This document shows, one piece after another, positions 1-9,349 of a DNA stretch of 64,000 nucleotides (the first letter of the stretch is position 1; every line of letters begins with the position of its first letter). The notes under the pieces were generated by a model. It searched no databases and was not told the DNA's origin. It saw only the letters and a program-made list of their open reading frames with translations. A program made the translations under genes and the position numbers. The stretch comes from Cyclobacteriaceae bacterium (GTDB lineage Bacteria; Bacteroidota; Bacteroidia; Cytophagales; Cyclobacteriaceae), in the NCBI GenBank assembly GCA_027533395.1, contig JAPZUF010000008.1:32474-96473 (forward strand), written 5' to 3'.

Positions 1-413
1 CGATAAGTTAACCTCTCTGTAAAATTGAGCAGTAGCCTTTTCCAACCTGTGTATTCCATTAGAGGTAAACCTGCAACCGTGTGTAAACGGTAAGGAACTT
101 TACATAACCAAGCTGCCAGCATACCTATTAAACCGGCTTTTGGAGTATGTGAGTGAACTATATCTGGCTTGAAAGTAATTATTATGCGAATCAATTTCAA
201 CAGTGCCAGTAAATCAGTAAAAGGTGAAATCTGTCTTGTTAACGGTATAATTATATGCTTTACTCCTTCTTTCTCTTTAATTTCTTGTACTTCGATGCCA
301 TCAGCACTAATTGTTAAAACTTCCCAACCGTTTTGTTGCATAAAGCGAAATTGCCCTTGCAATAAGACTTTAAGAGAAATTGGGACAGTGGTTATTCGTA
401 AAATTTTACGCAT
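1..413 (-). CDS. Glycosyltransferase family 4, N-terminal part (cut by window edge)
   Basis: The minus-strand frame is open from an ATG at 413 to the window edge, 137 codons. It begins MRKILRITTVPISLKVLLQG and continues with the N-terminal Rossmann half of a GT4 (GT-B fold) transferase, including a PDIVHSHTPKAGLIGMLAA segment and an LHTVAGLP motif. The C-terminal donor-binding half lies outside the window. The start overlaps the end of the upstream deacetylase gene by 8 bp, so the two are probably translationally coupled. The role is sugar transfer onto a lipid-linked polysaccharide repeat at the cytoplasmic face; donor and acceptor cannot be read. Confidence 0.8.
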   Translation of the reverse strand, partial: MRKILRITTVPISLKVLLQGQFRFMQQNGWEVLTISADGIEVQEIKEKEGVKHIIIPLTRQISPFTDLLALLKLIRIIITFKPDIVHSHTPKAGLIGMLAAWLCKVPYRLHTVAGLPLMEYTGWKRLLLNFTERLTY

Positions 414-1425
414 GATTAGTGCTAAAGTTATCACTAATCTCGACCATGCTTAAACTCTGCATTTGATACTTTGCTTTACAGTAACTAAAGTGTTTAAGGA
501 TTGCCTCTAAATCAATTAAATTCTCCTCACTAAAATTCCCAAAATTATGAGGATGCCACCATAAATGATATACGTCACTGTTGCGTGCCGCTCTTTCCAT
601 CTCTAACTTGATTCTGTCAATCTTGAATTTATTGAGAAATAATTCTTTCTTTCGATAAGGTCTCAATAAGCGACTTGCAGGTAGAAAAAGTGGTAAATTC
701 TGTACTCTAATCAATTCATCTAACTTATATGTATTATTTTTTCCGACAGGAAAGTAGGCATCTAATCCTCGATTTAATCGCTTCCACAATGATTCATCTT
801 GTGTACTTTGGATGTTCCAGAACCAATCTAAGGGATTGGAGCGTACCACTTTAATACCTTCATCAAAACAAACTTTCAAATAGTCATTATTAAATTGGTT
901 ACGTGGAAAAACTAAAGATTGTAGTTTCTTTCCATATCTGCTTGCTGCCTTTTGCGCTGCTTGTAAATCGGTACGGAATTGTTCTATGGTCTGACCTTCT
1001 TCGTTGCAATAATAATGAGCAAAGGTATGAGAGCCTAATTCCTGATTTGGCGTAGTAAGAATTTGTTGAATCAGCAAATCTGCATAATGAAACGGATCGT
1101 TTGTTTCATCTTCTCCAATTCCATTTGTCTCAATATAATGATAGGCGCTTAATTTATTCTCTTTGTATTCGGGTTTTAAATCAGGGAAATTTTCTATCAA
1201 CTGAGTTTTATTTGCATGCATGAGCATTCCAACTGTGGCCCAAGTAACATGTATCTCATACTTCTTAAATAAGCTCAGCATTAAGGGAATAACTTTTCTT
1301 GTATTTAAGAAATATTGATTATATGAATTTTTTTGTAGCTGAACGTTATTCAGACTTATTGGCCACTTTTCGAAACCGCCCCAATGCAATTCAAAATCAA
1401 GGGATATGGTAAAGATGCCTTTCAT
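406..1425 (-). CDS. Polysaccharide deacetylase family protein (NodB-like, CE4)
   Basis: A protein of 339 residues with a NodB-type start, FTISLDFELHWGG, where the DFE supplies a metal-binding acid. GSHTFAHYY carries the H-x3-H metal ligands, and VFPRNQFN corresponds to the conserved arginine motif. No signal peptide is visible, so it probably acts in the cytoplasm, as expected for sugar-modifying members of polysaccharide clusters. Its ATG overlaps the stop of the upstream membrane-protein gene (ATGA), and its end overlaps the next glycosyltransferase. Family assignment is good; the substrate is unknown. Confidence 0.8.
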   Translation of the reverse strand: MKGIFTISLDFELHWGGFEKWPISLNNVQLQKNSYNQYFLNTRKVIPLMLSLFKKYEIHVTWATVGMLMHANKTQLIENFPDLKPEYKENKLSAYHYIETNGIGEDETNDPFHYADLLIQQILTTPNQELGSHTFAHYYCNEEGQTIEQFRTDLQAAQKAASRYGKKLQSLVFPRNQFNNDYLKVCFDEGIKVVRSNPLDWFWNIQSTQDESLWKRLNRGLDAYFPVGKNNTYKLDELIRVQNLPLFLPASRLLRPYRKKELFLNKFKIDRIKLEMERAARNSDVYHLWWHPHNFGNFSEENLIDLEAILKHFSYCKAKYQMQSLSMVEISDNFSTNHA

Positions 1426-2612
1426 CTTTTACTTAGACTGTTTAACATACTTAACTTCTTACGACTTCTTTTAATTTTTTCTTGTCTACTATCCTCATTT
1501 AAAATTGAAAGAATAACAAATAGAAATAAAATCATTATTTGACTTTTCTGACGAATTGCTAAACCGAGATTTCCAGAAACTTGTGCCAACGCAATTGAGA
1601 CTGTAATAAAACTTAATAAGGAACCTTTTACTAAATAGTCACCTTTAAAAATATAGTTCCAACTTCTAAATCGGTGGAAAACATACAGGGTAATAAACAG
1701 ATAAAAAACATTTTCGACAGATACAAATAGACCCAAAGCACCCGGAGCATCAAAGAAAAGTGGTCGATACAAAAAAGTAAAAACCTGCAATGGCAAACTA
1801 TACTGATTGATATTTACACCAGATGTTGCTTTACCTAACTCGCTTGCTCTGTAGCTTAAATCAAGGCCTTGCGTCAAAAATTGATCTTCATCGATGCCTA
1901 CCAGTGTTAGTACATCCTTATAAATGAAAAAGAAGGCTATTGCTGCTCCTCCTAAAAAAATTATTCTCCATGCAACTGGTAAGCCCTTCGTTGAAAATAT
2001 GAATCCAACTCCATAACATACTAACATCATCAGCATGATGTGAGGGCGGACATGGTAAATAATAATTCCGCTTATCAATAAAGGAAGCAAACGATAACGT
2101 GGATTAATTAATGACCAAAAGAAAAGTGCAATAGCAAAAAAAATAACAGAACCTTTCCCTAGAGATGAAGACCAAAAATGCAGATTAGGCAAAAACAAAA
2201 TAAGCTTAAGCAAGTCATAACCAAAAATGGTCGGTCTGAATTTTATTATTTCCTTTAAAGCAATGAGAAAAAACAAAAATCCACAGTAACCGATGAAACT
2301 AAAAAAAGCCATAGTTGCCTCATAGGTAAATGAAAAATATTGTATTAAAGGATAAGCTAAAAATTTAATAAACGTTGTACTCGTGCCATATAATTCAAAC
2401 CATGTTGGTGAAGTTAAAGATGTAGAATAGTACGCTTTTGAGTCTGATGGATTAAAAGTAACGTATACAAAATATACAATAGATAGAAACAAATGATACC
2501 AAAACAATTCTTTTGCAATACGACTATTCGCAGTGCCAGCCTTAAAAAAATAATCAGCAAAGCTGTGTGCTAGAAATGCTGTTATGAATATGATAATGAA
2601 GCCGTAAAGCAT
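1422..2612 (-). CDS. Multi-spanning membrane protein, probable Wzy/EpsG-like polymerase
   Basis: A very hydrophobic protein of 396 residues with roughly ten membrane segments and a basic C-terminal tail (SRQEKIKRSRKK). Polymerases of this kind diverge strongly and have no catalytic signature I can point to, so the call rests on topology, on a large loop between TM segments in the middle (around VGIDEDQFLTQGLDLSYRAS), and on position in a glycosyltransferase operon that otherwise lacks a polymerase. It overlaps its neighbours by 4 bp downstream and 1 bp upstream. An O-acetyl or lipid transport role cannot be excluded. Confidence 0.55.
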   Translation of the reverse strand: MLYGFIIIFITAFLAHSFADYFFKAGTANSRIAKELFWYHLFLSIVYFVYVTFNPSDSKAYYSTSLTSPTWFELYGTSTTFIKFLAYPLIQYFSFTYEATMAFFSFIGYCGFLFFLIALKEIIKFRPTIFGYDLLKLILFLPNLHFWSSSLGKGSVIFFAIALFFWSLINPRYRLLPLLISGIIIYHVRPHIMLMMLVCYGVGFIFSTKGLPVAWRIIFLGGAAIAFFFIYKDVLTLVGIDEDQFLTQGLDLSYRASELGKATSGVNINQYSLPLQVFTFLYRPLFFDAPGALGLFVSVENVFYLFITLYVFHRFRSWNYIFKGDYLVKGSLLSFITVSIALAQVSGNLGLAIRQKSQIMILFLFVILSILNEDSRQEKIKRSRKKLSMLNSLSKR

Positions 2613-3553
2613 TAAAATAATTCTAAATCACCAAGTGACGGAGACCAATTTATGAATAAAAATAATTCATTAGGCAAATCACGTGATACTTGTCGTATCG
2701 TGACTATTGGACCAACATTAAGTAATACACCTTTCTTAAAATTATTTGTTTTGCCAGATAACGTTATAACCCTAGCGTGATGCTTTGAAGCAGCTATTTT
2801 TATCTGAATCCACAGTGTCTTACTGACTTGTTGTTTATCTGAAAGATATTCTACTACGCGCAATTCCTTTAGTCTTCCTTCTTTAATTCTATATATGACA
2901 AATTCATTCTCTTCTCCTTTCAAAATTTGATATGTCGCCACCGGAACTTGCTGATAACGCCATTTTAAATAATTGATACTTTTGGGAGTTGTAATCGTTG
3001 AATGGATCTTGTTACTTTCATAGTATGTTTTTTCTAATTCTTCCCAAGAGATTTGTTGAGTGACTTTATTTCTAAAAAAGAATTCTTCGAATGGTGTAAT
3101 AAACCTTAATCTTATGGGTAGTCGGCCAGCCTTTATCCAGCCCATTTTTAAATAGCCTGGCATTGAATTTTTATTAGGCGTGTTGAAAATAAAATCAACA
3201 TGGTTTTGCTTGCAATCTTCTATTAACTGTAAAGTGAGTTTTTTGAAAATTCCTTTACCTTGATGATTGGGATGAGTTGCTGTATCTACCGCTCTAGCAG
3301 CTTTTAGCGTTTTGCCATTCAGTTTCCAATGCCATTGCATAAATGCTCTGACACCTATAAGTTCACTATTTTCTTCCGCGATAAGAACAGGTGACTGCCC
3401 AAAAGGATTTTCTACATGCTTCCAGCGCCAAAAATTTTCTGACTTTGGCATAAGGGATTCGCCCAAACTTTGCTTGAGTAAGTTTACAATTTTGGGCAAG
3501 TCCTGATTATTTGCACTTCGGATATTCACTTTTTCTTCCTTATAGTAATTCAT
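2612..3553 (-). CDS. GNAT family N-acetyltransferase
   Basis: A protein of 313 residues. The N-terminal ~150 residues are a GNAT fold with the acetyl-CoA pyrophosphate loop HPNHQGKGIFKKL near residue 95, preceded by the β4 strand ARAVDTATH. The C-terminal half looks like a second, divergent acetyltransferase-like or substrate domain, as in sugar or peptidoglycan modifying GNAT proteins. The stop overlaps the start of the downstream polymerase-like gene (TAATG). The ATG at 3553 abuts the stop codon of a degraded GIY-YIG gene, so the native start may lie slightly downstream, at VNIRSANNQD. Confidence 0.7.
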   Translation of the reverse strand: MNYYKEEKVNIRSANNQDLPKIVNLLKQSLGESLMPKSENFWRWKHVENPFGQSPVLIAEENSELIGVRAFMQWHWKLNGKTLKAARAVDTATHPNHQGKGIFKKLTLQLIEDCKQNHVDFIFNTPNKNSMPGYLKMGWIKAGRLPIRLRFITPFEEFFFRNKVTQQISWEELEKTYYESNKIHSTITTPKSINYLKWRYQQVPVATYQILKGEENEFVIYRIKEGRLKELRVVEYLSDKQQVSKTLWIQIKIAASKHHARVITLSGKTNNFKKGVLLNVGPIVTIRQVSRDLPNELFLFINWSPSLGDLELF

Positions 3554-3853
3554 TTACCAAGTTAGCACTTCATAACTCAAATCACGCCATGTAGGATTTA
3601 ACGATTCTATCAACTGAATTTCAAATTTTCTCACTTTACCTTTTAAAAACCTTTCTCTTTCCATTGCCTCAACTATTGAATTGAAGTTTTCATAATAAAC
3701 TGATTTATGCACATTATATCTAGCCGTAAAACTTCTAGGATAAAATTTTTCTTTTTGTTGAATTAATCTTGCCATTAAACCTGAGATCACTCCTATGTAT
3801 TAAACCTTGTTACATTTATTTGTTAAAATGTAAACAGTACCGCCTTTTTTCAT
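3554..3853 (-). pseudogene. GIY-YIG endonuclease gene (URI-like) with one in-frame stop
   Basis: Reading from an ATG at 3853 gives MKKGGTVYILTNKCNKV, then a TAA at 3800-3802, then YIGVISGLMARL and a full GIY-YIG C-terminus (FTARYNVHKSVYYE, IKG-like FLKGKVRKFEIQLIES, NPTWRDL). The expected motif pair is (V)YIL followed by YIG about a dozen residues later, and only codon 18 is broken; TTA to TAA is the simplest explanation. Without it the gene would encode about 99 residues, the normal size for these single-domain nucleases. An internal start at 3790 could give 78 residues lacking both the YIL and YIG strands, which should be inactive. Confidence 0.85.
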
Positions 3854-3868
3854 TTCAAAAACGAATCT

Positions 3869-3924
3869 CTGAGCGTAAGCGAAGAGTCTTTACTATTTCT
3901 TTGAGATGCTTCGCTATCGCTCAG
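3869..3924. repeat. Imperfect inverted repeat beside the GIY-YIG pseudogene
   Basis: CTGAGCGTAAGCGAAG (3869-3884) faces CTTCGCTATCGCTCAG (3909-3924). The arms are 16 bp with two central mismatches and a 24-bp loop. The element lies just upstream of the GIY-YIG pseudogene and its right arm contains the stop codon of the next glycosyltransferase, so it probably arrived with the nuclease cassette or acts as a transcript-end hairpin. Confidence 0.7.
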
Positions 3925-5015
3925 CAATCGTGATAGAGAATTTCCAACTCATTTACCATTCTTTCTAGGCTGAAGAACTCTTGAACTCTCTTTCTTGCTT
4001 CAAGGGCTATTTTTTCACGGAGTTGCTTATTGCTAAGCAATTCTTTCAAATCTTCTTCCAGTAATTTCCAATCATTAACATCTCGCAATAATCCGTTTTT
4101 TCCTTGCTCAATCACTTCTTTAATGCCTCCAGCGTTTGTGCTTACAATTGCACATTCCATACTCATCGCTTCAAGCATGGCTATAGGTAAGCCTTCAAAA
4201 ATAGATGTCATCATATAGATGTCCGTTGCAGACAACCACGGTTTAACATTTTCTTGTAAACCGGGAAAAATAATGTTTGGATGGCTCCCTAAATCCTGAT
4301 AAGTCTTCATGATTTCAGGTTTGAGTATGCCATCACCAATCATGATAAAGTAAATGTTTTTTTCCCTCTCGAGTATCGTATTTGCTATTTGTAACCATTC
4401 TGTTAATCTCTTTTGAAATCGAAAAACAGCTATGGTTGAAATAACTATAGCATGTTGTGGAATATTCAATTGTTGTCGAAGCTCAAAGCCTAATTCTCTA
4501 TTTCTAATAAAGGATTGCGTATTCACACCATTTAAAATAACCTTAACCGGATAATTTTTTCCTATGTTTTGCTCAATAGAAATCTTTACATCCTCTGAAA
4601 CTGCAACTACTTTACTTTGCCATCCGAAAGTAAACTTATTTAGCCATTTTGTTATACCATGGTAGCGTTCTAGTTTATTATGCTCTGTATAAATAAGAGG
4701 AACTTTCGCCAATTTGCATGCTAAACGAGCCACAAAGCCAGCCCAAGGTAAATGAGCGTGAACACAATGAATATTGTTTTGCTTAATGAATTTAAAAAGT
4801 TGATAAAATGATAAAAGTAAAGTGACATTATTTGTTTTATTATAGCAATATACTTTAGCACCTGCCTTTTCTAAATCCTTAACTAATTGATTTTTCCATG
4901 GAAGAAAGTAGATCACATAAAACTCGAACTTACTATTGTGTAATTTAATAGTTTCAGGTAAAAGCATTTCTGCTCCTCCTCTACCTAAAGATTTTATAAC
5001 GTGAAGGACTTTCAA
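3921..5015 (-). CDS. Glycosyltransferase family 4
   Basis: A protein of 364 residues. The N-terminus VIKSLGRGGAE is the glycine-rich acceptor-side loop typical of GT4, with an HCVHAHLPWAG segment around residue 85. The C-terminal nucleotide-sugar site has the E-x7-E motif EGLPIAMLE (Glu274 and Glu282), followed by STNAGGIKEVI. It is a soluble or membrane-associated retaining transferase for polysaccharide assembly. It lies 2 bp downstream of another GT4 gene and before the interrupted GIY-YIG cassette. Sugar specificity is not predictable from this sequence. Confidence 0.85.
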   Translation of the reverse strand: MKVLHVIKSLGRGGAEMLLPETIKLHNSKFEFYVIYFLPWKNQLVKDLEKAGAKVYCYNKTNNVTLLLSFYQLFKFIKQNNIHCVHAHLPWAGFVARLACKLAKVPLIYTEHNKLERYHGITKWLNKFTFGWQSKVVAVSEDVKISIEQNIGKNYPVKVILNGVNTQSFIRNRELGFELRQQLNIPQHAIVISTIAVFRFQKRLTEWLQIANTILEREKNIYFIMIGDGILKPEIMKTYQDLGSHPNIIFPGLQENVKPWLSATDIYMMTSIFEGLPIAMLEAMSMECAIVSTNAGGIKEVIEQGKNGLLRDVNDWKLLEEDLKELLSNKQLREKIALEARKRVQEFFSLERMVNELEILYHDC

Positions 5016-5017
5016 TT

Positions 5018-6097
5018 TTATTTGGAATTACCTCTTACTAATACTTCTTTATATAGTTTTTCAAATCTTCCAGCTATCATCTTATTGTCATAACCCCTAG
5101 AAACTAAGTCAAAGGCCTGTTGAATAATCATATTTACATTATTTGTCAAAATGTATTGCACAGCCTCCACAAATGCTTCTTCATTATTTTTTTCTATCAA
5201 CCAACCTGTTTGGTTATTTACCACTAAATCACCAATACCACCTACGTTATAAGCCACCACCGGGGTTTTACAATACATGGCTTCTAATATAACCGCTGGT
5301 AAACCTTCAATTATACTTGGCAAAACTAAAACTGAAGCTTGTTGCATGTAATATTCAACATCAGTTTGATATCCAAAAAAAATAACGTCTTTAATATTTT
5401 TCTCTTTAACGATATTTTCAATTTCACTTCTAAGAGGACCATCTCCAACAAGCCACAACTCTAAATCTGAATTATTCTTTTTTAATGATTCATAAACATT
5501 AAGTAAACCTTTATGATTTTTTTCGAAAGTAAATCCTCCAACATGTATAATTACATTTCTTGAACGTTTTAAATAATCAATACTTTTTGTTAAATCTATT
5601 CCTATTGGAATTACATTTATCTTTTGCTCCATCTCTGGAAAAAAATTTACAAAATCCTTTTTAGAGTGTTCACTTACAGAAACAACATGATCTACATTCT
5701 TAAAAAGTAATTTGTTAAACCATTTAATGAAAGGGGATTTAATGTAAAGGCTAACTGTACTGGCATTCCTAAATATTATTGGTGTTTTCCACCTAAAAAG
5801 CATTTTCGAAAACACAGCAAATTTTAATGTATCTCCTGCGTTTGCCTGAATAACATTATAGCCGTGAGTTTTAATTTCCTTATGCAACAAGTACCAGCCA
5901 TAAATGTCAAAAAATCGATACTTTATTGATCTATTTAAATTAATAACATTAGGAATTAAGTCTTTATTCTTTCCTTTTCTAAATATGGAAATTAAAGTAC
6001 TTTGATTACCTAAATCATTTAATTTCTTCGATAAGGTATTAGCAAATGTTTCTGCTCCTCTCAATTGATTACTCTGAATGATCTGTAAAATCTTCAT
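5018..6097 (-). CDS. Glycosyltransferase family 4
   Basis: A protein of 359 residues beginning MKILQIIQSNQLRGAE, with an IHVGGFTFEKNHKGLL strand-loop that opens the donor domain and an EGLPAVILEAM E-x7-E motif in the last third. The start overlaps the previous GT4 gene by 4 bp and the stop is 2 bp from the next, so three GT4 enzymes are made from one tightly packed transcript, presumably adding successive sugars to the repeat unit. It is clearly distinct in sequence from its two neighbours, so this is not a recent tandem duplication. Confidence 0.85.
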   Translation of the reverse strand: MKILQIIQSNQLRGAETFANTLSKKLNDLGNQSTLISIFRKGKNKDLIPNVINLNRSIKYRFFDIYGWYLLHKEIKTHGYNVIQANAGDTLKFAVFSKMLFRWKTPIIFRNASTVSLYIKSPFIKWFNKLLFKNVDHVVSVSEHSKKDFVNFFPEMEQKINVIPIGIDLTKSIDYLKRSRNVIIHVGGFTFEKNHKGLLNVYESLKKNNSDLELWLVGDGPLRSEIENIVKEKNIKDVIFFGYQTDVEYYMQQASVLVLPSIIEGLPAVILEAMYCKTPVVAYNVGGIGDLVVNNQTGWLIEKNNEEAFVEAVQYILTNNVNMIIQQAFDLVSRGYDNKMIAGRFEKLYKEVLVRGNSK

Positions 6098-7227
6098 TTT
6101 AAGATGCTATCATATATTAATTCATATCTGTTTGATATACTCTCAATATCAAACTTTTCATTTGCAGTACTATATGCCTTCTCAGTTTTCTCTCTCCAGT
6201 TCGAAGTTTGCGTAGCTTTTAGCATAGCATTTGTCATATCATCTACATTTCCTACTTTAAATGTGATGGCCATTGTGTTATCAATACATTCTAAGTTTTC
6301 TGAGATAGAGGATGCTATGATAGGAACCTTAGCGAACATTGCTTCTATCAATGCACCTGGTAATCCCTCAAAATAGCTTGGGAATATAAAATAGTTGGAA
6401 GCCTTTAATAAAGCTGGGATATCGCCACGATGTCCTAATAAAACAACAGATTGTTCCATGTGAAGTTGTTGTATCAACCTTTCCAGCGTTTCCTTTAATA
6501 TACCATCACCTACAATTAAGAGCTTTGCTCTAGGTTCTTTTCTCTTGAATTCTTTAAATGCGTATAACAGATCTTTCTGTCCTTTTCGTTCTAACAACCT
6601 ACTTACATTTATAAAAACAACATTATCAATTAGATCTAACTGCTTTTTTAATTGCAAGATTGTCTCCTCTGTTACTGATAAAAAGGAATTTTTGTTTCTA
6701 CCTCTATATACTACAATCACCTTGTCAAGATTCAAATCTAAGGCACTAGCATTACTACATTTTATTGACTCAGAATTTGAAATATATAAATCAGGAATGC
6801 TAGAGTGCCACCTATCATATAATTGATATGCAAACAATTTCGCCTTCCCCAGTAAGCCTAAACTTTTGTAGCGACTTTTAGAATAAGAGTTATTAACTAA
6901 ACTATTGATAAGTGGAACTTTTAATTTTGCTTTTAATTTTCTCCCAACCTGATCACTTCGATAAAGGGTGGAATGAATTAAACTTACTTTCTTATCTTTA
7001 ATTAGCTCTAATACCAACTCACTCAAGTGCTTAAAATTGTTTGATGGCGTTTCATTTAAAGACAATACTTCCACGCCACTTTCTATGAATTCATTTTTTA
7101 AATCTTCTCCATTAAATAAATGAACAAAAATTGGTTTATACCTTTTAAATTTAGCTGTAATCTCTAGAAGACTTCTTTCTGCTCCACCAATATTTAGGGT
7201 ATCGATTATGAATAAAATGTTAGACAT
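6094..7227 (-). CDS. Glycosyltransferase family 4
   Basis: A protein of 377 residues with the N-terminal IIDTLNIGGAERSLLEI glycine loop, a central FINVSRLLERKGQKDLLYA donor-domain opening and the motif EGLPGALIEAMFAKVP near residue 285. It starts immediately after the stop of the acetyltransferase gene (7228). Base composition matches its neighbours. It is confidently GT4 but the substrate is unknown. Confidence 0.85.
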   Translation of the reverse strand: MSNILFIIDTLNIGGAERSLLEITAKFKRYKPIFVHLFNGEDLKNEFIESGVEVLSLNETPSNNFKHLSELVLELIKDKKVSLIHSTLYRSDQVGRKLKAKLKVPLINSLVNNSYSKSRYKSLGLLGKAKLFAYQLYDRWHSSIPDLYISNSESIKCSNASALDLNLDKVIVVYRGRNKNSFLSVTEETILQLKKQLDLIDNVVFINVSRLLERKGQKDLLYAFKEFKRKEPRAKLLIVGDGILKETLERLIQQLHMEQSVVLLGHRGDIPALLKASNYFIFPSYFEGLPGALIEAMFAKVPIIASSISENLECIDNTMAITFKVGNVDDMTNAMLKATQTSNWREKTEKAYSTANEKFDIESISNRYELIYDSILK

Positions 7228-7755
7228 TTAAATGTTATTAATATATCCACCACTTCCATTGAATGAAATTACTTGAGCTGGATTTCCCATGACAACTGCA
7301 TTATCGGGGATATCCTCAACAACAAAACTTAATGGGGAAATCAAAACATTGTTTCCAACTTTTATCCCACCTACAATGACTGCGTTAGCACCAATCCACA
7401 CATAATTACCAATTATTGGAACTCCTTTTCTCTTACCTCGATTTGTTTGACCTATTGTAACACCTTGTGCTATGTTACAATTAGATCCAATCACAGTTTT
7501 AGGATTAATAATTATGTTTCCATAATGAGACAAAAAAAGACCTGGACCTATTTTAGTTGTATGAGGAATGTTAATTCCATATAAAACTTGATTTACTTTT
7601 AACAAAATTCGCGAAACAAATCCCAATGGGTTTAGTACATTTAATTTTGAACAAATTCTCATTAAGAAAACATAGCGAAAACAAGGATTAAAAATCAGTC
7701 CATTAATTAAAAACTTTTCGTTGTATCGTTTAAAATCGGCCTTAAAACTATTCAT
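7228..7755 (-). CDS. Serine O-acetyltransferase-like hexapeptide acyltransferase
   Basis: A protein of 175 residues whose C-terminal two thirds is a left-handed β-helix: ISHYGNIIINPKTVIGSNCNIAQ, VTIGQT and PIIGNYVWIGANAVIVGG show the [LIV]-G-x4 periodicity, and the GNPA motif closes the helix. The helical N-terminus is CysE-like (LNPLGFVSRIL), but the gene sits inside a glycosyltransferase operon, so it more likely O-acetylates a sugar of the polysaccharide than serine. Its length matches the short CysE-like enzymes common in capsule loci. Confidence 0.75.
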   Translation of the reverse strand: MNSFKADFKRYNEKFLINGLIFNPCFRYVFLMRICSKLNVLNPLGFVSRILLKVNQVLYGINIPHTTKIGPGLFLSHYGNIIINPKTVIGSNCNIAQGVTIGQTNRGKRKGVPIIGNYVWIGANAVIVGGIKVGNNVLISPLSFVVEDIPDNAVVMGNPAQVISFNGSGGYINNI

Positions 7756-7758
7756 AAA

Positions 7759-8616
7759 CTAAGCAATCAAGTATCTTATAAGACTTAAAGTAGATTTTAT
7801 ATTTAGGTTATTATTTCTTATTTTTTCAATCTGCAGATAAATCGATTCCTTTTTTAAGCCTAACTTATAAGCTGCAAAAGCACATACTCCTAAATAATCA
7901 CTTAATTCCTTTCTTGAATTATCTCTTAATAAAATCTCCTTATGTTTTGAAATGAGTGCTTTTGTACCGTCATATACTAATTGAAAGTTATCCCTTATTC
8001 TTTGATTATCATGAACATAAACTGTAAGCAATACTTCATTTAACCAATTAACGTAAAATCCTAATTCATAAATTTTCATTGCTAATCTAATACCTAAATC
8101 TGTATGATGACCAGAACTTAATGAAATATCAAATCCATTCACTTTAGAAAAAATTTCATTTCTTACCATATAAGCACCAGCTACGAAACAAAACTTATCT
8201 TTATCACTTAAAAATCTTAAATTTATAGGGTTTTGAATTTTTTCAATTCTTTCTGATTTCCTTTTCTCAAAGGAACAAGAGATTATTCCAAACTTGTTAT
8301 TTGCATTTTTTACGAATTTATCTAGCCAATTTAGCTTAACAGCATCATCACTATCCAAAAAAATAATCCACTCACCTTTCGCCAACTTTGCACCAAAATT
8401 TCGAGAATCAGCCGCACCTGAATTTTTTTTTGTAACGTATTTGATTCTTTCATCTTCTTTATACTCATCAATTACCTCTGCAATTGAATCCGTGGAGCCA
8501 TCGTCTACAATGATATGTTCCCAATATTTATAATCTTGAGCGCATACACTGTCGATACAAGTTCTAATCATATGCGCTCTGTTATAAACCGGTGTTATGA
8601 TTGAAATAAAAATCAT
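7759..8616 (-). CDS. Glycosyltransferase family 2
   Basis: A protein of 285 residues with the GT-A fold hallmarks ISIITPVYNRAHMI at the N-terminus, HIIVDDGSTD near residue 38 and the metal-binding DSDDA near residue 91. It is an inverting transferase acting at the cytoplasmic face. It precedes the acetyltransferase by 3 bp. The ATG at 8616 is only 27 bp from the start of the plus-strand methyltransferase gene, so any promoter for this segment must overlap the divergent gene or lie within it. Confidence 0.85.
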   Translation of the reverse strand: MIFISIITPVYNRAHMIRTCIDSVCAQDYKYWEHIIVDDGSTDSIAEVIDEYKEDERIKYVTKKNSGAADSRNFGAKLAKGEWIIFLDSDDAVKLNWLDKFVKNANNKFGIISCSFEKRKSERIEKIQNPINLRFLSDKDKFCFVAGAYMVRNEIFSKVNGFDISLSSGHHTDLGIRLAMKIYELGFYVNWLNEVLLTVYVHDNQRIRDNFQLVYDGTKALISKHKEILLRDNSRKELSDYLGVCAFAAYKLGLKKESIYLQIEKIRNNNLNIKSTLSLIRYLIA

Positions 8617-8643
8617 TTAAATTGCATCAATTAAATTTTAAAA

Positions 8644-9348
8644 ATGGAAAGGTTTATAATTGCCCGACAAATTGCAACGAGATTTTATTGGATAAAAAAA
8701 AACTTAAAGCCAATAAATAGCTCTCATTTTAAAAAAGTATTTTTCTTTCGAGTAGTAAAGCCTTTTTGTGAATTATATTATTTGACTTACAAAAAACTTA
8801 ATTCTGATACTCCGTGGACATCACCCGCTTCAATTGAGATATTCAAAGCATTATTAACCAAAAACATGAAAGGTTTTGAATATGGCAGTGGTGGTAGCAC
8901 CATCTTCTTTGCATCTAAGGTTAAGGAGTTGATTAGCATTGAGCACAATAAGGAATGGTATGAACACATTTCTAATCGATTACTTACAGAAGGAGTAAAA
9001 AACGTCACCTATAAATTTTTCGATAAAGAAAATGATGAAGATTATACTGAAGAAACAATAAATATTGGTAGTCAAAATCTTCAACATAAATTTCAAAAAG
9101 ATTTTTATCGTTATGTAAATTCTATCAATCAATTCGATAATGAAACCTTCGACTTTATTGTTGTTGATGGCCGAGCCAGGGTAGATTGCGTGGTTCGTTC
9201 TATCAATAAGTTAAAGTCAGGAGGCCTACTTATAGTTGATAATTCTGAAAGAGATCGATATCAAAAAATTAAAGAGCTTTTAAATAACTGGCCCTCTATA
9301 ACGACTAGCACTGGTTTAACTGATACAACTATTTGGTTTAAAATTTAA
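8644..9348 (+). CDS. Class I SAM-dependent methyltransferase-like protein
   Basis: A protein of 234 residues. GFEYGSGGSTIFFASKV (about residues 77-93) is a glycine-rich motif I, SIEHNKEWYEHI gives the acidic ribose-binding residue of motif II, and FDFIVVDGRARVDCV is the motif IV region, followed by LKSGGLLIVDNSERD. This fits methyltransferases found in polysaccharide loci. It is encoded opposite to the surrounding glycosyltransferase genes and 1 bp ahead of an acyltransferase gene, forming a two-gene plus-strand island. It probably caps or decorates a sugar; the substrate is unknown. Confidence 0.65.
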   Translation: MERFIIARQIATRFYWIKKNLKPINSSHFKKVFFFRVVKPFCELYYLTYKKLNSDTPWTSPASIEIFKALLTKNMKGFEYGSGGSTIFFASKVKELISIEHNKEWYEHISNRLLTEGVKNVTYKFFDKENDEDYTEETINIGSQNLQHKFQKDFYRYVNSINQFDNETFDFIVVDGRARVDCVVRSINKLKSGGLLIVDNSERDRYQKIKELLNNWPSITTSTGLTDTTIWFKI

Positions 9349-9349
9349 C

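Noticed and set aside
7228..7755. Cysteine biosynthesis CysE
   Set aside because: The fold matches, but the gene lies in a run of glycosyltransferases, so sugar O-acetylation is more likely.
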